A stretch of DNA of 64,000 nucleotides, from the NCBI GenBank assembly GCA_964017125.1, contig OZ024902.1:39417865-39481864 (forward strand), written 5' to 3'. The DNA is from Flabesymbios commensalis (Eukaryota; Annelida; Polychaeta; Terebellida; Flabelligeridae). The position numbers and the translations under genes were made by a program. The notes beneath the pieces are model-generated. The model was not told the DNA's origin and did not search any database. It saw only the letters and a list, made by a program, of their open reading frames with translations. Shown here piece by piece: positions 1 to 10,216 of the stretch (the first letter of the stretch is position 1; each line of letters opens with the position of its first letter).

Positions 1-455
1 ATTGCGATGTGGTAAATTATTGGTGTTTCGGTGACATCATGTTATGACAATGCTGTGACCTCATTGTGATGTGGTCAATAATTGGTGTTTCGGTGACATC
101 ATGCTATGACAATGATGTGACTTCGTTGGGATGTGGTCAATTATTGGGTGTTTCGGTGACATAATAATATGACAATGCTGTGATTTCATTGTGATGTGGT
201 CAATTATTAGTGTTTCGGTGACACCATGCTATGACAATGCTGTGACCTCATTGTGGTGTGGTCAATTATTAGTGTTTCGGTGACAGCATGCTATGACAAT
301 GCTGTGATTTCATTGTGGTGTGGTCAATTATTGGTGTTTCGGTGACAACATGCTACGACAATGCTGTGATTTCATTGTGGTGTGGTCAATTATTGGTGTT
401 TCGGTGACACCATGCTATGACAATGCTGTGACCTCATTGTGATGTGGTATATCTG
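1..455. repeat. ~61-bp tandem satellite array
   Basis: About seven and a half head-to-tail copies of a 60-62 bp unit, each holding GTGTTTCGGTGACA, CTATGACAATGCTGTGA and ATTGTGATGTGGTCAATTAT. Copies differ by a few substitutions (ATGTGG or GTGTGG; GACATC, GACACC or GACAGC). The array is cut by the left edge of the window, so its true length is unknown. Neither strand has a sustained reading frame. Confidence 0.93.
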
Positions 456-600
456 GGGTTTTTTCACACCACACTGCGACATCACTGTGACATCGCTGTG
501 ATGTGGTTAACTGGTGGGATCACAACATCATACATTATACTTTATATGACAACACAGAAACCCCACTGTGATGTGATCAACTCATATGTTTTTCTGTGTA
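456..600. repeat. Decayed edge of the 61-bp satellite
   Basis: Satellite words (GATGTGGT, ACATCACTGTGACATC, TATGACAACAC, CACTGTGATGTGATCAACT) recur here in disordered and diverged form. This is what is expected where an array grades into unique DNA and is no longer homogenised. Confidence 0.7.
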
Positions 601-714
601 TTTAAATATTTGAAATAAGCTATACCGTATTAGGTTACAGTTTTAAAGACAAAGCCATATTTTCTTTTATATTGCATTGTGTCCACCATAAGAGCATGGT
701 ACAAGAACAATAAT

Positions 715-798
715 ATATCGTCGCCTCGGAGCTAAAGGATCCTATCTGACACTCGTTAGAGTGGCAGATAGGATCCTTTAGCTCCGAGGCGACGATAT
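715..798. repeat. Perfect foldback, 38-bp arms
   Basis: Arm 715-752 is the reverse complement of 761-798 with one mismatch; the spacer is 8 bases. The arm contains GTCGCCTCGGAGCTAAAGGA. No second copy of this hairpin was noticed in the window. It is probably a small full-palindrome MITE. The near identity of the arms implies recent insertion or arm correction. Confidence 0.85.
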
Positions 799-799
799 A

Positions 800-1930
800 C
801 ACTGTTGTTGTAATAGTAAATTATAGTCTATATCATACTTTGACAACACCTAATCAGTAAGCGGATATACCTTTTCGCTTTGCAGAGCAATATACCCATA
901 TCTCGCGGGCATAAGCCTATAAGTCAGGTTGATATTTTGTGTGTTACGTCACCAATGTAGTGTACAATGCAGTGTACATCGGTGTACACGGTCCTCCACT
1001 CCTGGGGGCATGTTTATCGCTGCGCGCGGTTGTAAAGAGTTTCCATCCCCTTGAAGTCATCTTTTAAAAAGTAAGACAGCATGCAGTTGACATTCATGGA
1101 ACCGCGTTTCGAATAAACACAGTGCTGGCCTGTCGTCGGCTCAATGCCGGCCGGATCCAATGTGATGCTCATTATTATTTCAATGACGCAGATGTAGGAA
1201 AACATTTTTGCAAATCAGATAATTTTTTCTGCCACCTCATTAGCGGTCTGGCGGACGCCGCACCTGCCAAATTATCTACGTTTGGCGTGATATGCATAGA
1301 TTATACAGACCAATAAATCCCGGTGAAGAGACATATTCCCCTCTTTTTCATTTTTTCCAGCTTAAAAAACTGCATATTTTCAAGTTATATATTCTCCACA
1401 GCTCCCGTGCTCGGATTGTCTATTGTTGACATTTGAGAGTCGGTGAAGCCAGTAACTTTTTTCAATAATTTGTATGCGGTAGAATAACCAAAATATTGAC
1501 CCTAAATAAGTAGGCCTACAAGGTCTTAGGTTTTCCGGTGCACCCGAATTCGCACAATAATATCGGATTGCAATCAATTGAATTGTCGTCATCTTTTCTT
1601 GGAGAAAGTACATAATATATTTAATAATTATATTATTAAAGATAGATAGATAATTATTGACACAAAGAAAATTCATTACTGACTTACTTGTCATAAAAAA
1701 TTATAGAATATATGTACATGTATATACAAGATGGTTAATTTGCTAAAATCACACGACAATTTACATGGTATCACATACAAAAATCATACTAAAAGGCATT
1801 GGCATAGTAAAAATAAATACTAAATACTAATTACATAATACACACATGCATTATTAATGCATACAACTTGAAAATGCAATAAAGAGAACAAACTAGATTG
1901 TTTCGCTTCTTTTTAAATTTTGCATCTGCC
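800..1930. other. Unannotated unique DNA
   Basis: AT-rich sequence with short ORFs (63-104 codons) that have no recognisable domain, signal or codon pattern. It contains one TAGGCCTA palindrome at 1510-1517. I see no gene, RNA or repeat family here. Confidence 0.5.
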
Positions 1931-1935
1931 TGCTA

Positions 1936-2012
1936 TACAGCCGTGCGAGTGCAAACGCAGTAACTGCTTACTTTTCAAGTGAGTGGTTAATGCTGTTTGT
2001 CTTTGCGGGATA
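1936..2012. mobile_element. hp70 hairpin element
   Basis: First of about 37 copies in this window of a tiny fully palindromic element. The general form is TA, CTGCCGTGCAAAG, then CAAACAGCAGTAACTGCTTAC (or the variant CAAAAGGCAGTATCTGC), a 4-5 base loop (TTCAA or TGAAA), then the mirror arm ending CTTTGCACGGCAG, TA. There is no coding capacity, so it is non-autonomous. Several copies show a TA on each side, as Tc1/mariner-type insertions do, but others do not, so the mobiliser is unknown. This copy is moderately diverged: GTAACTGCTTACTT on the left, AGTGAGTGGTTAATGC on the right. Confidence 0.75.
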
Positions 2013-2190
2013 CTTGCTGATTATTCTACTATATATTCCGGATACGAATCAGGTGGAGCTGTTTATTTTACTTTGAATTATACGCCCTATCAGTGCTGAA
2101 TGTGGCTTTTACCGCCACATCGGGGAACACGCATTCCTCCACAATTGCCACACGTTGTCCCCCATGTTAACAGGAGCGGTGGACAATTCT

Positions 2191-2270
2191 GTAGCGCAAG
2201 GACAAACAGCGGCAGCTGCTCACTTGAAAAGTAAGCAGTTGCCGCTGTTTGCCTTTGCCATGACAGAGCT
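2191..2270. mobile_element. hp70 hairpin element
   Basis: The arms carry GCGGCAGCTGCT and AGCAGTTGCCGC around the TTGAAAA loop. The substitution AGTA to GGCA on the left is mirrored on the right (TTGCC), an example of paired change in both arms. Confidence 0.82.
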
Positions 2271-2274
2271 CATC

Positions 2275-3925
2275 TGGCCTGGTGGTTCTGTTTGTAAATC
2301 GGATCACATATTCTGACCTAATGAGGTCGATCCGTCACGGAAACAATCGTAGGAAACACTTAGGCGTCTCACTCCCCGCTGGCAAGCTGAACAAACATAA
2401 ATGTCCCCATTCTGGATCATCGAGAAAAGGTGCGGCGCGGGCGCGGCGTCCCGTGTGAACCGGGGTGAAAGACTGCCACCTAAATCAATGCATGGCCTTA
2501 CCAGTTCCGACCAGCTGCCGCGCGGTGATAAATCTGCGGCCGCTAATTTGAAGACGGATTGATTTTAAATGTGCCGCAGTTTGTGATGTGGAATTAGGCC
2601 GGGTTGTTCAGGTGCGGTCTGCTCGGGGAGCGTGCGCTCCCTGTCCAACCGGCACGAAACGCTCCCGCAAATCTCTGCAGCAGAGCAGGCCAGCCAGCGA
2701 GCCGGCAAACCTTTCTGGAGAAAACACACCAAATGCCGGTGTAAGCTCTTCAATAAGTCTCTGCGCGAGAGCTCAATTTAATACCCCAATTACTCACCCC
2801 CGGCTTCACCCGCCAGATTACCAGTGTACCTGCGGAAGCCACAAACAGGCGAAATCTGTTTGCCATCGCGGGCCATCGCGGGCTATCTTTACGTCGTCAT
2901 CCCGCCAAATATGGCGGGATGACGACGTAAAAATAGCGCGATGATCGTTTCAGATAATGAATTGTTTGCCTGTGTGTTCATTGTCCAGTTGAAAGGGCTC
3001 TGAGAGAGGTGCGATGTGCATAATAATTGATTCTGCGGATGTCTTGGAGATAAGGAGTCATGAGAAATGCACTGGTCACCCGAGGTCGACTCCCACTCTT
3101 GTTTAATTTTGACCTCATTACAGTGAATATGACTTTCCATGAGAAAGGCATAGTTTGTTATTTGGGGGGGAGTGGTTAGATTTTTTAAAAGTTGTGCGGT
3201 TATTTAGAAAACAAATGTTGACGACTTGTATAAATACTTTGTTGAATAATTTTGAAAACAAAATGCTGATGCATATTTGAAGAGGCTTACAAAAGAACAT
3301 TATTTTAAAACCGCACTCATGTAGATAATTAATCGTTTGAGGGGATAATTTAGCCATGTTAAAAGTATGGTTTTTTTTAAATTTTGCGGAAAAATACTTA
3401 AAAACGTCCACCCTCCCAGATATTGAATTGTACATGCCTAAGATGTACCCAATTTTTGTTGCGCTATATATTATTGTATGTTATGGAGTATCACGAAACA
3501 AGGTTTTTTTTGATGTTGTGTTTGTTTCAAATAAATAAATTATAACAGTACCAAATTCATTTTTGCAAAAACTATTTAATCACACGATACGGTTTGTCTG
3601 TCGTCTATATTGCAATTTGCTGAAGTAACTCAGTCTACTTAAACAATTTATTTGTTAGGCTTTATATTATACACACATTGATAGTAGAAGTGTAGGCCTA
3701 ATTGTTCTATATATACCTTAGTGTGTTTCTCAAACATGATTTTTTCACAATTTTTTATAAAGAATATGCACGTGCAATGTCAGCTACGGTCTAATTGGCC
3801 AAACATAACATTACAGTGTCATTTGATTTATTTCTCAAGGTTAGGATGATGACATTGAGCACAATAACTATAAATTACAAGACATAAAGTAAAATGAGGT
3901 TTTCCATCTTTCTAAGGGTTATCGG
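2275..3925. other. Mixed GC-rich/AT-rich DNA without a gene
   Basis: 2400-2850 is relatively GC-rich, with a 118-codon plus-strand ORF (2588-2944) that lacks homology I can recognise. From 3120 on the DNA is AT-rich with homopolymers. A TAGGCCTA lies at 3693-3700. I see no supported exon, promoter or RNA. Confidence 0.45.
2888..2931. repeat. Perfect 20-bp-arm hairpin
   Basis: Arms 2888-2907 and 2912-2931 (TTTACGTCGTCATCCCGCCA and its exact complement) with loop AATA. Pairing continues imperfectly outwards through GGGCTATC / AATAGCGC. It may be a small foldback element or a strong transcriptional hairpin; no function is assigned. Confidence 0.85.
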
Positions 3926-3931
3926 CAATTA

Positions 3932-4012
3932 TACTGCCGTGCAAAGTCAAAAGGCAGCATCTGATCAATAGTAAAGTGAGTAGATAGCGCCGTTTGGCTT
4001 TGCTCCGCAGTA
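3932..4012. mobile_element. hp70 hairpin element, degraded
   Basis: TA-flanked copy starting CTGCCGTGCAAAGTCAAAAG and ending GGCTTTGCTCCGCAG. The outer arms still pair while the centre has lost pairing, so this is an older copy of the AAAGGCAG subfamily. Confidence 0.75.
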
Positions 4013-4509
4013 TATGCATATCATGAGCCGGTTTTAACAACGGTAACATTTGAGGAACTACAACAGTGAATCTGAAAAATAGTTAATCTGAAACCGCCAC
4101 AATGTTCGGATTCCAATACAGTTATACAATGCAACAAATATATCTTGAGGTAATTAGCTCAATTTGCTAGTATTTAGATCGTGTTGGATGCCTTAAGTAC
4201 CAAAAGAGATATCTGCCATAAAAATACAAATACAACAGCCACATTGTAATTAATCCCTTCAGAAAATAATCGATTTTTAACAATAGCCATGGCTGGTTCT
4301 TTGACCTCTATCGCGATCGTATGGTCCAATACACCCACCCCCTCTCTAAAATCCCCGGGGAGGCAGATGAATACCGTAGTGGGAAAAACACATTTGCTGA
4401 TTAGGCAAGATATTACTTAAAGGCAAGGAAACTTGACTCTTTACAAATTGAAGATTATAGTGTTAACAATCTTTAATTAATCTAATAAATGATCTCCTCT
4501 GCTGATGAG

Positions 4510-4825
4510 CGGGGGATCTGATGCAGAAGTTAAAGCTGCCTGCATGAACAGCTGGAGATCGCGGGTTTGAACCCCGCTCTGGCATTCAAGTTTCAAAGAA
4601 ATAAAATGTTCTTCCCTGCTCACTCGTAAAGATTCGATATTGTGGGGAGCTTCCGTGACAGAGAGGTAGCGTGCTCTGCCTCCGACCTCCAGTGCTCGAA
4701 TTTTGAATTCTGTGTCTGGAGGGCAGTGTCTTACAATTTGCCTCACCATCTCAGTAGGTTCTCCTGGTCCAGTTTACCCTACATGTGCACAGAGGTGACA
4801 TAAGACCACATTTATTTCCCCTCTG
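4510..4825 (+). mobile_element. tRNA-derived SINE, head type 2
   Basis: The head has a Pol III B-box-like GGGTTTGAACCCC near 4562. The shared SINE body follows: TTCAAGTTTCAAAGAAA, CACTCGTAAAGATTC, CGTGACAGAGAGGTAGCGTG, GTCTGGAGGGCAGTGTC, TTCTCCTGGTCCAG and TGTGCACAGAGGTG. The body matches the SINEs at 15321 and 37484, but the head is a different tRNA-like unit, shared with the minus-strand copy at 63171. It is non-autonomous and needs LINE proteins in trans. An ORF on the opposite strand here is only a shadow of the SINE. Confidence 0.85.
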
Positions 4826-4869
4826 TTGATGGTTTCAGTTCTAGAGCACTGAGCTATTCAATTTTAATT

Positions 4870-4923
4870 TTGAGTCACCTGAAGCTGTGTCTGTCTTCCG
4901 CAATCCACAGCTTCAGGTGACTA
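4870..4923. repeat. Hairpin with CACCTGAAGCTGTG arms
   Basis: AGTCACCTGAAGCTGTG pairs exactly with CACAGCTTCAGGTGACT across a 16-base loop. The arm resembles the central hairpin of the TTAA MITEs (CACCCACTTGAAGTTGTGG), so it is probably a relic of that group. Confidence 0.75.
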
Positions 4924-4979
4924 AAACATACTCTGATGTCTCAATATCAGTGTTGTGGGGGATAGCAGCTTTAGTGTTA

Positions 4980-5226
4980 CCCCTTCAGCACTGGGACCGT
5001 CTCTAGACGTCAGAATCTGACGTCTAGAGACGTCAGATTATGACGTGTGAAAACGGTCCCCGCACTGAAAGAATATACAACTTTTATGATAGCTGTAGAC
5101 CCATAATATATAGGTATTCAAATGGAGCGGAAGTAGCTAACTGAGTCTCTTATTCTGATTTTAACCCGAAAAAACCCCTTTGGTCTCCATGGCTTATACA
5201 CAATTTTTTACAGCGTTGTAAGGGGC
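4980..5226 (+). mobile_element. GACGTC-hairpin MITE
   Basis: Element of ~247 bp. It starts CCCTTCAGCACTGGGACCG, then has a compound palindrome of TCTAGACGTCAGA units (GACGTC occurs three times) and GGTCCCCGCACTGAAAGAAT. A conserved tail follows (GTAGACCCATAA, ATTCAAATG, GCGGAA, TTGGTCTCCATGG), ending CAGCGTTGTAAGGGG. Copies lie at 12880, 17605, 27290, 35110 and, inverted, at 55304. The CCCTT ends and the TTAA at the 55304 copy suggest a piggyBac-like non-autonomous element. Confidence 0.8.
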
Positions 5227-5229
5227 AAA

Positions 5230-6025
5230 GGAACCCATGAAACGGAATGACCATGAGCCTAACATATCAGTATTTCTGTGTTAGCTCTCACACTCGCAGC
5301 GTGAGAATACTCATACCAAAAACTTTATATGACAATGGATGACAATGACAATGAAGTTTATGCATGGTCTCAAGTAGAGACAAAAGAGCCAGGCGGACAA
5401 CATGATATTATACAGTATTTACATTATTTATAATTATTTATTATTCGTTTTACAAAAAGATACAAACAAAATTGACTGTGGCCGCCCAATAAAGGCATTG
5501 GACACAAAATTTAATTACAATATAGCTTAAGATCAACTTTCAATAGATTTAGAAATTCGTATTAAATATATATATAAGCCTATCCATATTTAAAAACACA
5601 TATTCAATAGTCTTGTACTGTGAAAGCATAGTGTCGCTTCATCTAAGCGTTAGTTGGCTGCAGACCTAGGTTCTGGACACAATGCTGTCACATAAGACCT
5701 TTTCAACCGAAATATATCATAACAAATTATTAAAATAATATACAAAGTTACATTATTCAATTTTTTTCGTTTTATATAAAAATACAAACAATATTGACAC
5801 TGGCCTAATAAGGGCATATGGAAAGTTCTTGCTCATACATTAACAGACTTATCTTTTCTGCTAGCTGTGCAACTGTGCGGGGGTAGCATACCAGTTAATT
5901 TGATGCATTCAGCATTCAGAAATATACTGTTTCGAGGTATGAACCAATAAGTGACTCTGGACAACGTTACAGAACGCAGCGTTAACACACCGGTACATAT
6001 ACAGAACGTGGTTTAATACTCTAAT
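5230..6025. other. AT-rich unannotated DNA
   Basis: Two short stretches resemble each other: ATTATTTATTATTCGTTTTACAAAAAGATACAAACAAAATTGAC-type sequence near 5430-5480 and TTTTTCGTTTTATATAAAAATACAAACAATATTGAC-type near 5760-5800. Each is followed by GCCYAATAARGGCAT. This is an old ~330-bp-spaced duplication of unknown nature. No gene is visible. Confidence 0.5.
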
Positions 6026-6027
6026 AC

Positions 6028-6235
6028 TAGTGGCGTCAGAATAGCTCATTGGTAACGTGGTTGACTCAGAGTCTAGTGGTACCTGGTTCGGGTCCCGCTG
6101 TGGCCGATATCTTTCCTTTGTGCACACATATGCAGTGACCCAAACTGTTAAAATTCGTGGGATAATAATGACAACCGAACGCATAACCGATTATGCGCCG
6201 CATAAAAAAACCTACAAAAAAATAAAGAAAGAAAA
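6028..6235 (+). mobile_element. tRNA-derived SINE, separate family
   Basis: TAGCTCATTGGTAACGTGG fits a tRNA A-box region. GACTCAGAGTC fits an anticodon arm, and GGTTCGGGTCCCGC fits the B box. The spacing (about 30 bases between the boxes) is tRNA-like, but the acceptor stem cannot close, so this is not a functional tRNA gene. An unrelated AT-rich body follows, ending in an A-rich run near 6205-6235. Only one copy is seen in the window. Confidence 0.65.
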
Positions 6236-6338
6236 TTGACCAATATGTCAAAGTTGACATGTAAACGATCAATAAAACCTTTAAAAACTAGTAATATTGT
6301 ACTCTTGTATTAGATATAATAAAAGTATTATTGTCAAG

Positions 6339-6567
6339 CCATTAGATCCCTGTTTTCACCCTATGGCGAATAAGACCTTGGTGAGTTCTAGTGTTTGCGA
6401 GTAAAAGGCATACGCCTTTTACTCGCAAACACTAGAACTCACCCTATGGCGAATAAGACCTTGGTGAGTTCTAGTGTTTGCGAGTAAAAGGCATACGCCT
6501 TTTACTCGCAAACACTAGAACTCACCAAGGTCTTATTCGCCGTAGGGTGAAAACAGGGATCTAATGG
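6339..6567. mobile_element. Compound foldback with 83-bp internal duplication
   Basis: The outer arms 6339-6410 and ~6496-6567 are near-perfect complements (CCATTAGATCCCTGTTTTCA on the left). Inside, an 83-bp block (6358-6440) is repeated head to tail (6441-6523). Each block carries its own hairpin, GTGTTTGCGAGTAAAAGGC / GCCTTTTACTCGCAAACAC. Removing one block leaves a ~146-bp perfect palindrome, which is presumably the original element. Confidence 0.9.
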
Positions 6568-6589
6568 TTTGAGAGAGCGTTCTACTTTT

Positions 6590-6834
6590 GCCAAAATTAA
6601 TGCTCACTGCTCATCATGACTAAAATCCTTTTAATCCATGTTATTATAGCTAAATACATCACTTTTATTTTGAATGAAATGTGTGTTCAAACATCAAAAT
6701 TTTTAAATGTTTGATCTTATACCATAAATAAATATGAGTAATTTTCACCCACTTGAAGTTGGTAGCGTGCCACAACTTCAAGTGGGTGACAATTTAAAAA
6801 AGATAATTTAGCGGGTAGCGTAAAGGGTTCAAAT
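6590..6834 (-). mobile_element. TTAA-type MITE with ACTTGAAGTT hairpin
   Basis: The central hairpin TTTTCACCCACTTGAAGTTG / CAACTTCAAGTGGGTGA lies at ~6743-6790. It is followed by AATTTAGCGGGTAGCGTAAAGGGTT, a weathered form of the AAAGGGTTAA end seen in the intact copy at 55060-55307. The left boundary is approximate. Confidence 0.6.
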
Positions 6835-6981
6835 AGAGGGAACCCTGTGCGACCAAATACCATTATACACATTTGGTAGCATTTCTCCACTACATGGTAC
6901 AACTGATCCCTAAACTTATTCAGAAGCGGGATCCGCCCTTGAGCATCCTTGGAGACGCACTGAAACGTTTAGGCTATGTCT

Positions 6982-7062
6982 ATTCTGCCACGCAAAGCCA
7001 AAAGGCTGTAACTGCTCACTTTTCAAGTAAGCAGTTACTGCCTTTTGTTTGGCACGGCAGTA
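6982..7062. mobile_element. hp70 hairpin element
   Basis: TA-flanked (TATTCTGCCACGCAAAG ... GGCACGGCAGTA). The arms are GTAACTGCTCACTT / AAGTAAGCAGTTACTGCC. This copy combines the AAAGG outer arm with the TAACTGC inner arm, so it is intermediate between the two main subfamilies. Confidence 0.88.
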
Positions 7063-7189
7063 TTAAAGACGCGATCCATGCACCTCCAAAACTGGATATT
7101 TAAAGTATTGATAGATTGGAACGAAAACGATTGTGATCGAAAATGGATTGGTTGTGTTTGACATTTTTCAGGTGATTTCTGTGTAATTT

Positions 7190-7505
7190 TACTTCACTCT
7201 GGTGTATATTGTTTTTTTTTTTGAGGGAGCAGGTGTAGAGCTCCCTGAGCCTGCTGACGGCGGGCCGCTTGTCACCCTCTTCACTGCCAGACAGCCAAGT
7301 TCGCTTGAGAAAAGTGTCTCCGGAGACGATAATCCGCGGCTTAGCCGGAGGCACTCATAGGGGCTTTGTCGGCTCCTGTGACTTGCAGACTTATCCAGAT
7401 CGCCGGTTTTATGTCCACTCTCTGTCTCCCGGCCCCCTCTGTACCTCTCACGACAGTTCTGCATATGTAGCTTTGTCAGGACCACCCGATATAAACACGG
7501 CTTAG
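7190..7505. other. GC-richer stretch, no gene assigned
   Basis: Overlapping ORFs of 78-107 codons are open on both strands, but none shows a recognisable domain. They probably reflect raised GC content. A T10 run is present at ~7212. Confidence 0.4.
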
Positions 7506-7532
7506 ATGCCACGTCATTAAACTCACCAGAAC

Positions 7533-7614
7533 TACTCGGCCCTTCAAAGTGAACGGCAGTAACTGCTTACTCAAAAAGTAAGCAGTTACTGCCTTTTGTC
7601 TCTGCATGGCAGTA
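7533..7614. mobile_element. hp70 hairpin element (first of a back-to-back pair)
   Basis: Arms GAACGGCAGTAACTGCTTAC / GTAAGCAGTTACTGCC, loop TCAAAAA. The right end CATGGCAG runs into TA at 7613-7614, which also starts the next element. Confidence 0.88.
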
Positions 7615-7692
7615 CTCCGCAGTGTAAAGACAAACAGCAGTGACTGCTTCGTTTTCAAGTAAGTAGTTACTGCCGTTTGCCTTTGCGCTTTG
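7613..7692. mobile_element. hp70 hairpin element (second of the pair)
   Basis: Arms AAACAGCAGTGACTGCTTC / AAGTAGTTACTGCCGTTTGC around TTTTCAAG. It shares a TA with its left neighbour, so one hp70 landed exactly at the edge of another. Confidence 0.85.
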
Positions 7693-7879
7693 GCGAAGAT
7701 CGTCTGCCATAAAAGATGCAAAAAACGTGTCATGATTCAAATGTGACCCATGCAGCTCAGAACAAATCTTTCATAACACCCAAATGTCAACTGTGACCTT
7801 TGTCTGAGTAAACGAGAATTTCGTCCTAAAATGCCATTCCGATCAATTGTTATCTGCGGAGTTGAAATTGCGAATATAA

Positions 7880-7988
7880 CCCAGAAAATACAAAACATTT
7901 GTATGACATTTGTACAATGTTGGACCAGCGTCGAAGACGCTGGGTCGACGTTGTACAAATGTTTTACAGATGTTTTGTGTTTGCTGGG
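7880..7988. mobile_element. hp109 palindromic element
   Basis: Exactly 109 bp, from CCCAGAAAATACAAAACATT to TGTTTTGTGTTTGCTGGG. The whole element is one inverted repeat centred on GCGTCGAAGACGC. The arms read TTTGTATGACATTTGTACAA and TTGTACAAATGTTTTACAGA. The family consensus ends are CCCAGCAAACAC and GTGTTTGCTGGG. Such CAGCAAACAC ends occur in other aquatic-animal genomes to my recollection, but I cannot name the family. Arms show ~10-11 base internal periodicity. Flanking duplications are not clear. Confidence 0.88.
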
Positions 7989-7989
7989 A

Positions 7990-8480
7990 ATACTGAAGGT
8001 TATATTAGGTTTATTAAAAATTAACTAACGACTACACTTGAGCGAAGTTAAAAGGCTATACAAATGACAACATATGTGTTCACAACTATAATTGTGCATT
8101 TATTTTGTGGAATATAATGTGACCAGTGCCTGCTGATGATATAAATAATTTTATCACGACAACATTTTAATTAAACAATTTCGTCGGAATACGTATTCGG
8201 CTCGCATAACTAATCTAATTTATATTCACGATATGCCAACATGCCCATCTTGCACATAAAAAAGTAGGCCTACACACGTAGTCTATAAAAACACACCTAG
8301 TTCTGCTAATTTGTGGAGCTGTAATTAAACATAATACAATTAATTAACTGCTGAAATATCATGGATTATTATCTCTAGTCACTTCTATATAAATAGTTCA
8401 TGATTACCAAATGAAAAAGCTGATGTAGTAATATTATTATATTGCTGATTACATGATCTAATATCTAATAATGGCGATAT
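7990..8480. other. AT-rich DNA, nothing recognised
   Basis: Low-GC sequence with one TAGGCCTA (8265-8272). No ORF over 70 codons and no repeat family that I can place. Confidence 0.5.
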
Positions 8481-8483
8481 GTA

Positions 8484-8580
8484 AATGAAATAAAATGAAT
8501 GGGGTTTTACGCCGCCTTTGTGCACATATATTAGGCTAAACTGGGCCAGGATAACCTCCTGAGGATGGTGAGATGGGTGA
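8484..8580 (-). mobile_element. 3' fragment of the main SINE
   Basis: Read on the minus strand: CATCCTCAGGAGGTTATCCTGGCCCAGTTTAGCC, then TATGTGCACAAAGGCGGCG and an ATTCATTTTATTTCATTT-type tail (motifs given in parts). This is the 3' end of the SINE seen complete at 37484. The head is missing, as expected for a truncated insertion. Confidence 0.85.
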
Positions 8581-8639
8581 GAAGATACTTCCCTTTAGAC
8601 ACGGGATTCGCTCTGTGGACACGGGTGACGTGGAGGATG

Positions 8640-8725
8640 CCAACCAAACACGACACGCACGTTGAGACAATGTTGGCTTGTCATGTTGGGCCGACGTCTG
8701 CGACGAGTTGTGTGTCGCGTGAAGA
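8640..8725. mobile_element. Decayed hp109-like relic
   Basis: CCAACCAAACACGACACG resembles the hp109 left end. AATGTTGGCTTGTCATGTTGGGCCGACGTC resembles its arm, and GTGTGTCGCGTG a worn right end. Pairing is weak, so this is an old copy or a chance match. Confidence 0.4.
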
Positions 8726-9139
8726 AAAATAAAAAGAAGCAGACAAGCGGGACACAACTTCGAGCGGGTGGATATTCTAATTAAATACCTCTATGCTTAA
8801 AGGTATCTGTTGTATTTTACAACAGATTTCCACAAATTATCTATGTATAATAATTATTGTATCTTTTTTCACATGTATTGTAATGACGGAATTGCCAGTG
8901 ACGACGGAATATTTATGCGGTATACATTTGGCCAGCACTCTAGGCGCTGGAGGAGCAATACTCGGAGTCAATCTCGAAGCCAAATATTCCAAAGTGATCT
9001 GTTTACAGATCACCAGCCAGCAAGTTATGCTAGCATGTTAATTTTAGGTCGATTAAGACTAAATTGAGATGCTACATCTGTTCTCGATTACTCAAATTCA
9101 AGAAAACAATGAACCCGGCGTCATATTCACTCCGTATTT

Positions 9140-9400
9140 ATACAAATCGCAGCCTCGTCATCAAATATTCGCATCATTCGTAAGAAAATGGCAAGGCAAT
9201 GGCAACGTTGGTAAGACATTCGCATCATTCATAAGTACGTTTGTAACGTTTGCAAACCCATTTGTAAGCATTCGCAAGCATTCATAACATTCGCAAGGCA
9301 GTTGCAGCATTTATTTGATATTATTCTTAAGCCCATTTGCACAATTCGCAACGGCATTGGTTCAATGTTTCGTGTCTGTTGGGTTATTGGCTTTGCACGG
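9140..9400. repeat. Degenerate ~10-bp periodic array ending in an hp109-like terminus
   Basis: CATTCGTAAG, CATTCGCATC, CATTCATAAG, CGTTTGTAAC, CATTCGCAAG and similar decamers repeat loosely from 9160 to 9300. The stretch ends GTTTCGTGTCTGTTGGG (~9366-9391), close to the hp109 right end. It may be a longer, non-palindromic relative built from the same decamer logic. Confidence 0.5.
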
Positions 9401-9761
9401 CAGTGTCCTATGGTAATCAAGTGCCGTCATCTTATTATTAGGAATGCATTTCATGTCAATGTAGTTACATTAACCTATTACCGCTAGATTATGTAATTTA
9501 AATTTTACACCAACTTGAAATCCTGCCTCGCTAGCGCGACCCACGACTTCATGTGGGTGCAAACTAACCAAATGTATTTAATTCAAGACAGAACGTTTGC
9601 TAAATTTGATGTTTAAACACGCATTTTATTTCAAGAGGATTTTAATAATTTGCTGAATTTGAACGATTATAGGCGTCTTTGGTCTTAAATGGTAAAGTGA
9701 TTAACGTTAATTATTGTGGGCGTTGAGATGACCACCATGACTAAGGTATGAATAAAGACCG

Positions 9762-9974
9762 TTAACCCCTTTACTGCTACTCACGCCTATAATTATTTTA
9801 TAAGTTAAAAAAATAACGGTTCTTGGAAGTAAAATGTGTGTTTAGTCGACACGAATTGCAAAATTTTTGATATGAAATTAAACACATATTAGTTGATTTT
9901 ACCCATCTGCAGTCGCGGTTCGAGTTTATGTTAATACAAAAATAAATTAGCTGACTCGGCAGTTAAAGGATTAA
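9762..9974. mobile_element. TTAA-flanked piggyBac-like MITE
   Basis: 213 bp bounded by TTAA on both sides: TTAACCCCTTTACTGCTAC on the left, CTCGGCAGTTAAAGGATTAA on the right, giving inverted ends of about 13 bp. TTAA targets and CCCT-type ends are the hallmark of piggyBac. There is no ORF, so it is non-autonomous. Flanking DNA at 9500-9580 has another ACTTGAAAT-type hairpin relic. Confidence 0.75.
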
Positions 9975-10216
9975 AACAGTTATCGATAACATGATAATCA
10001 ATCTTGTGTCAATAATTTTTATCGACAGAGCCAACTAGATAACCTGCCGCTCAGAATATCTTCGCTCCTCTATGCAGTGTCCCCTCCCCCCGGGATTTGT
10101 GGCCAACATGACCCATCATCACATAGCGGCATATTGTTTTTGCTATGCCCGTTGAGTTGCGACGCTCAGCCAGCAATGAAACAAGATTGGGTCAACGTCT
10201 TGTGTTTAACAAAATA

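Noticed and set aside
1-455. Telomeric or centromeric repeat
   Set aside because: The unit is not TTAGGG-like and the array seen is short; a general satellite call is all that is supported.
1936-2270. CRISPR array, because similar palindromic units recur
   Set aside because: The hairpins are irregularly spaced across 60 kb with no constant spacer length; the DNA is animal-like.
2588-2944. 118-codon plus-strand ORF as a gene
   Set aside because: No recognised domain; it ends within a strong hairpin and composition explains its openness.
6028-6115. Functional tRNA gene
   Set aside because: A and B boxes are tRNA-like, but no acceptor stem closes and no standard anticodon loop is formed; SINE head is the better reading.
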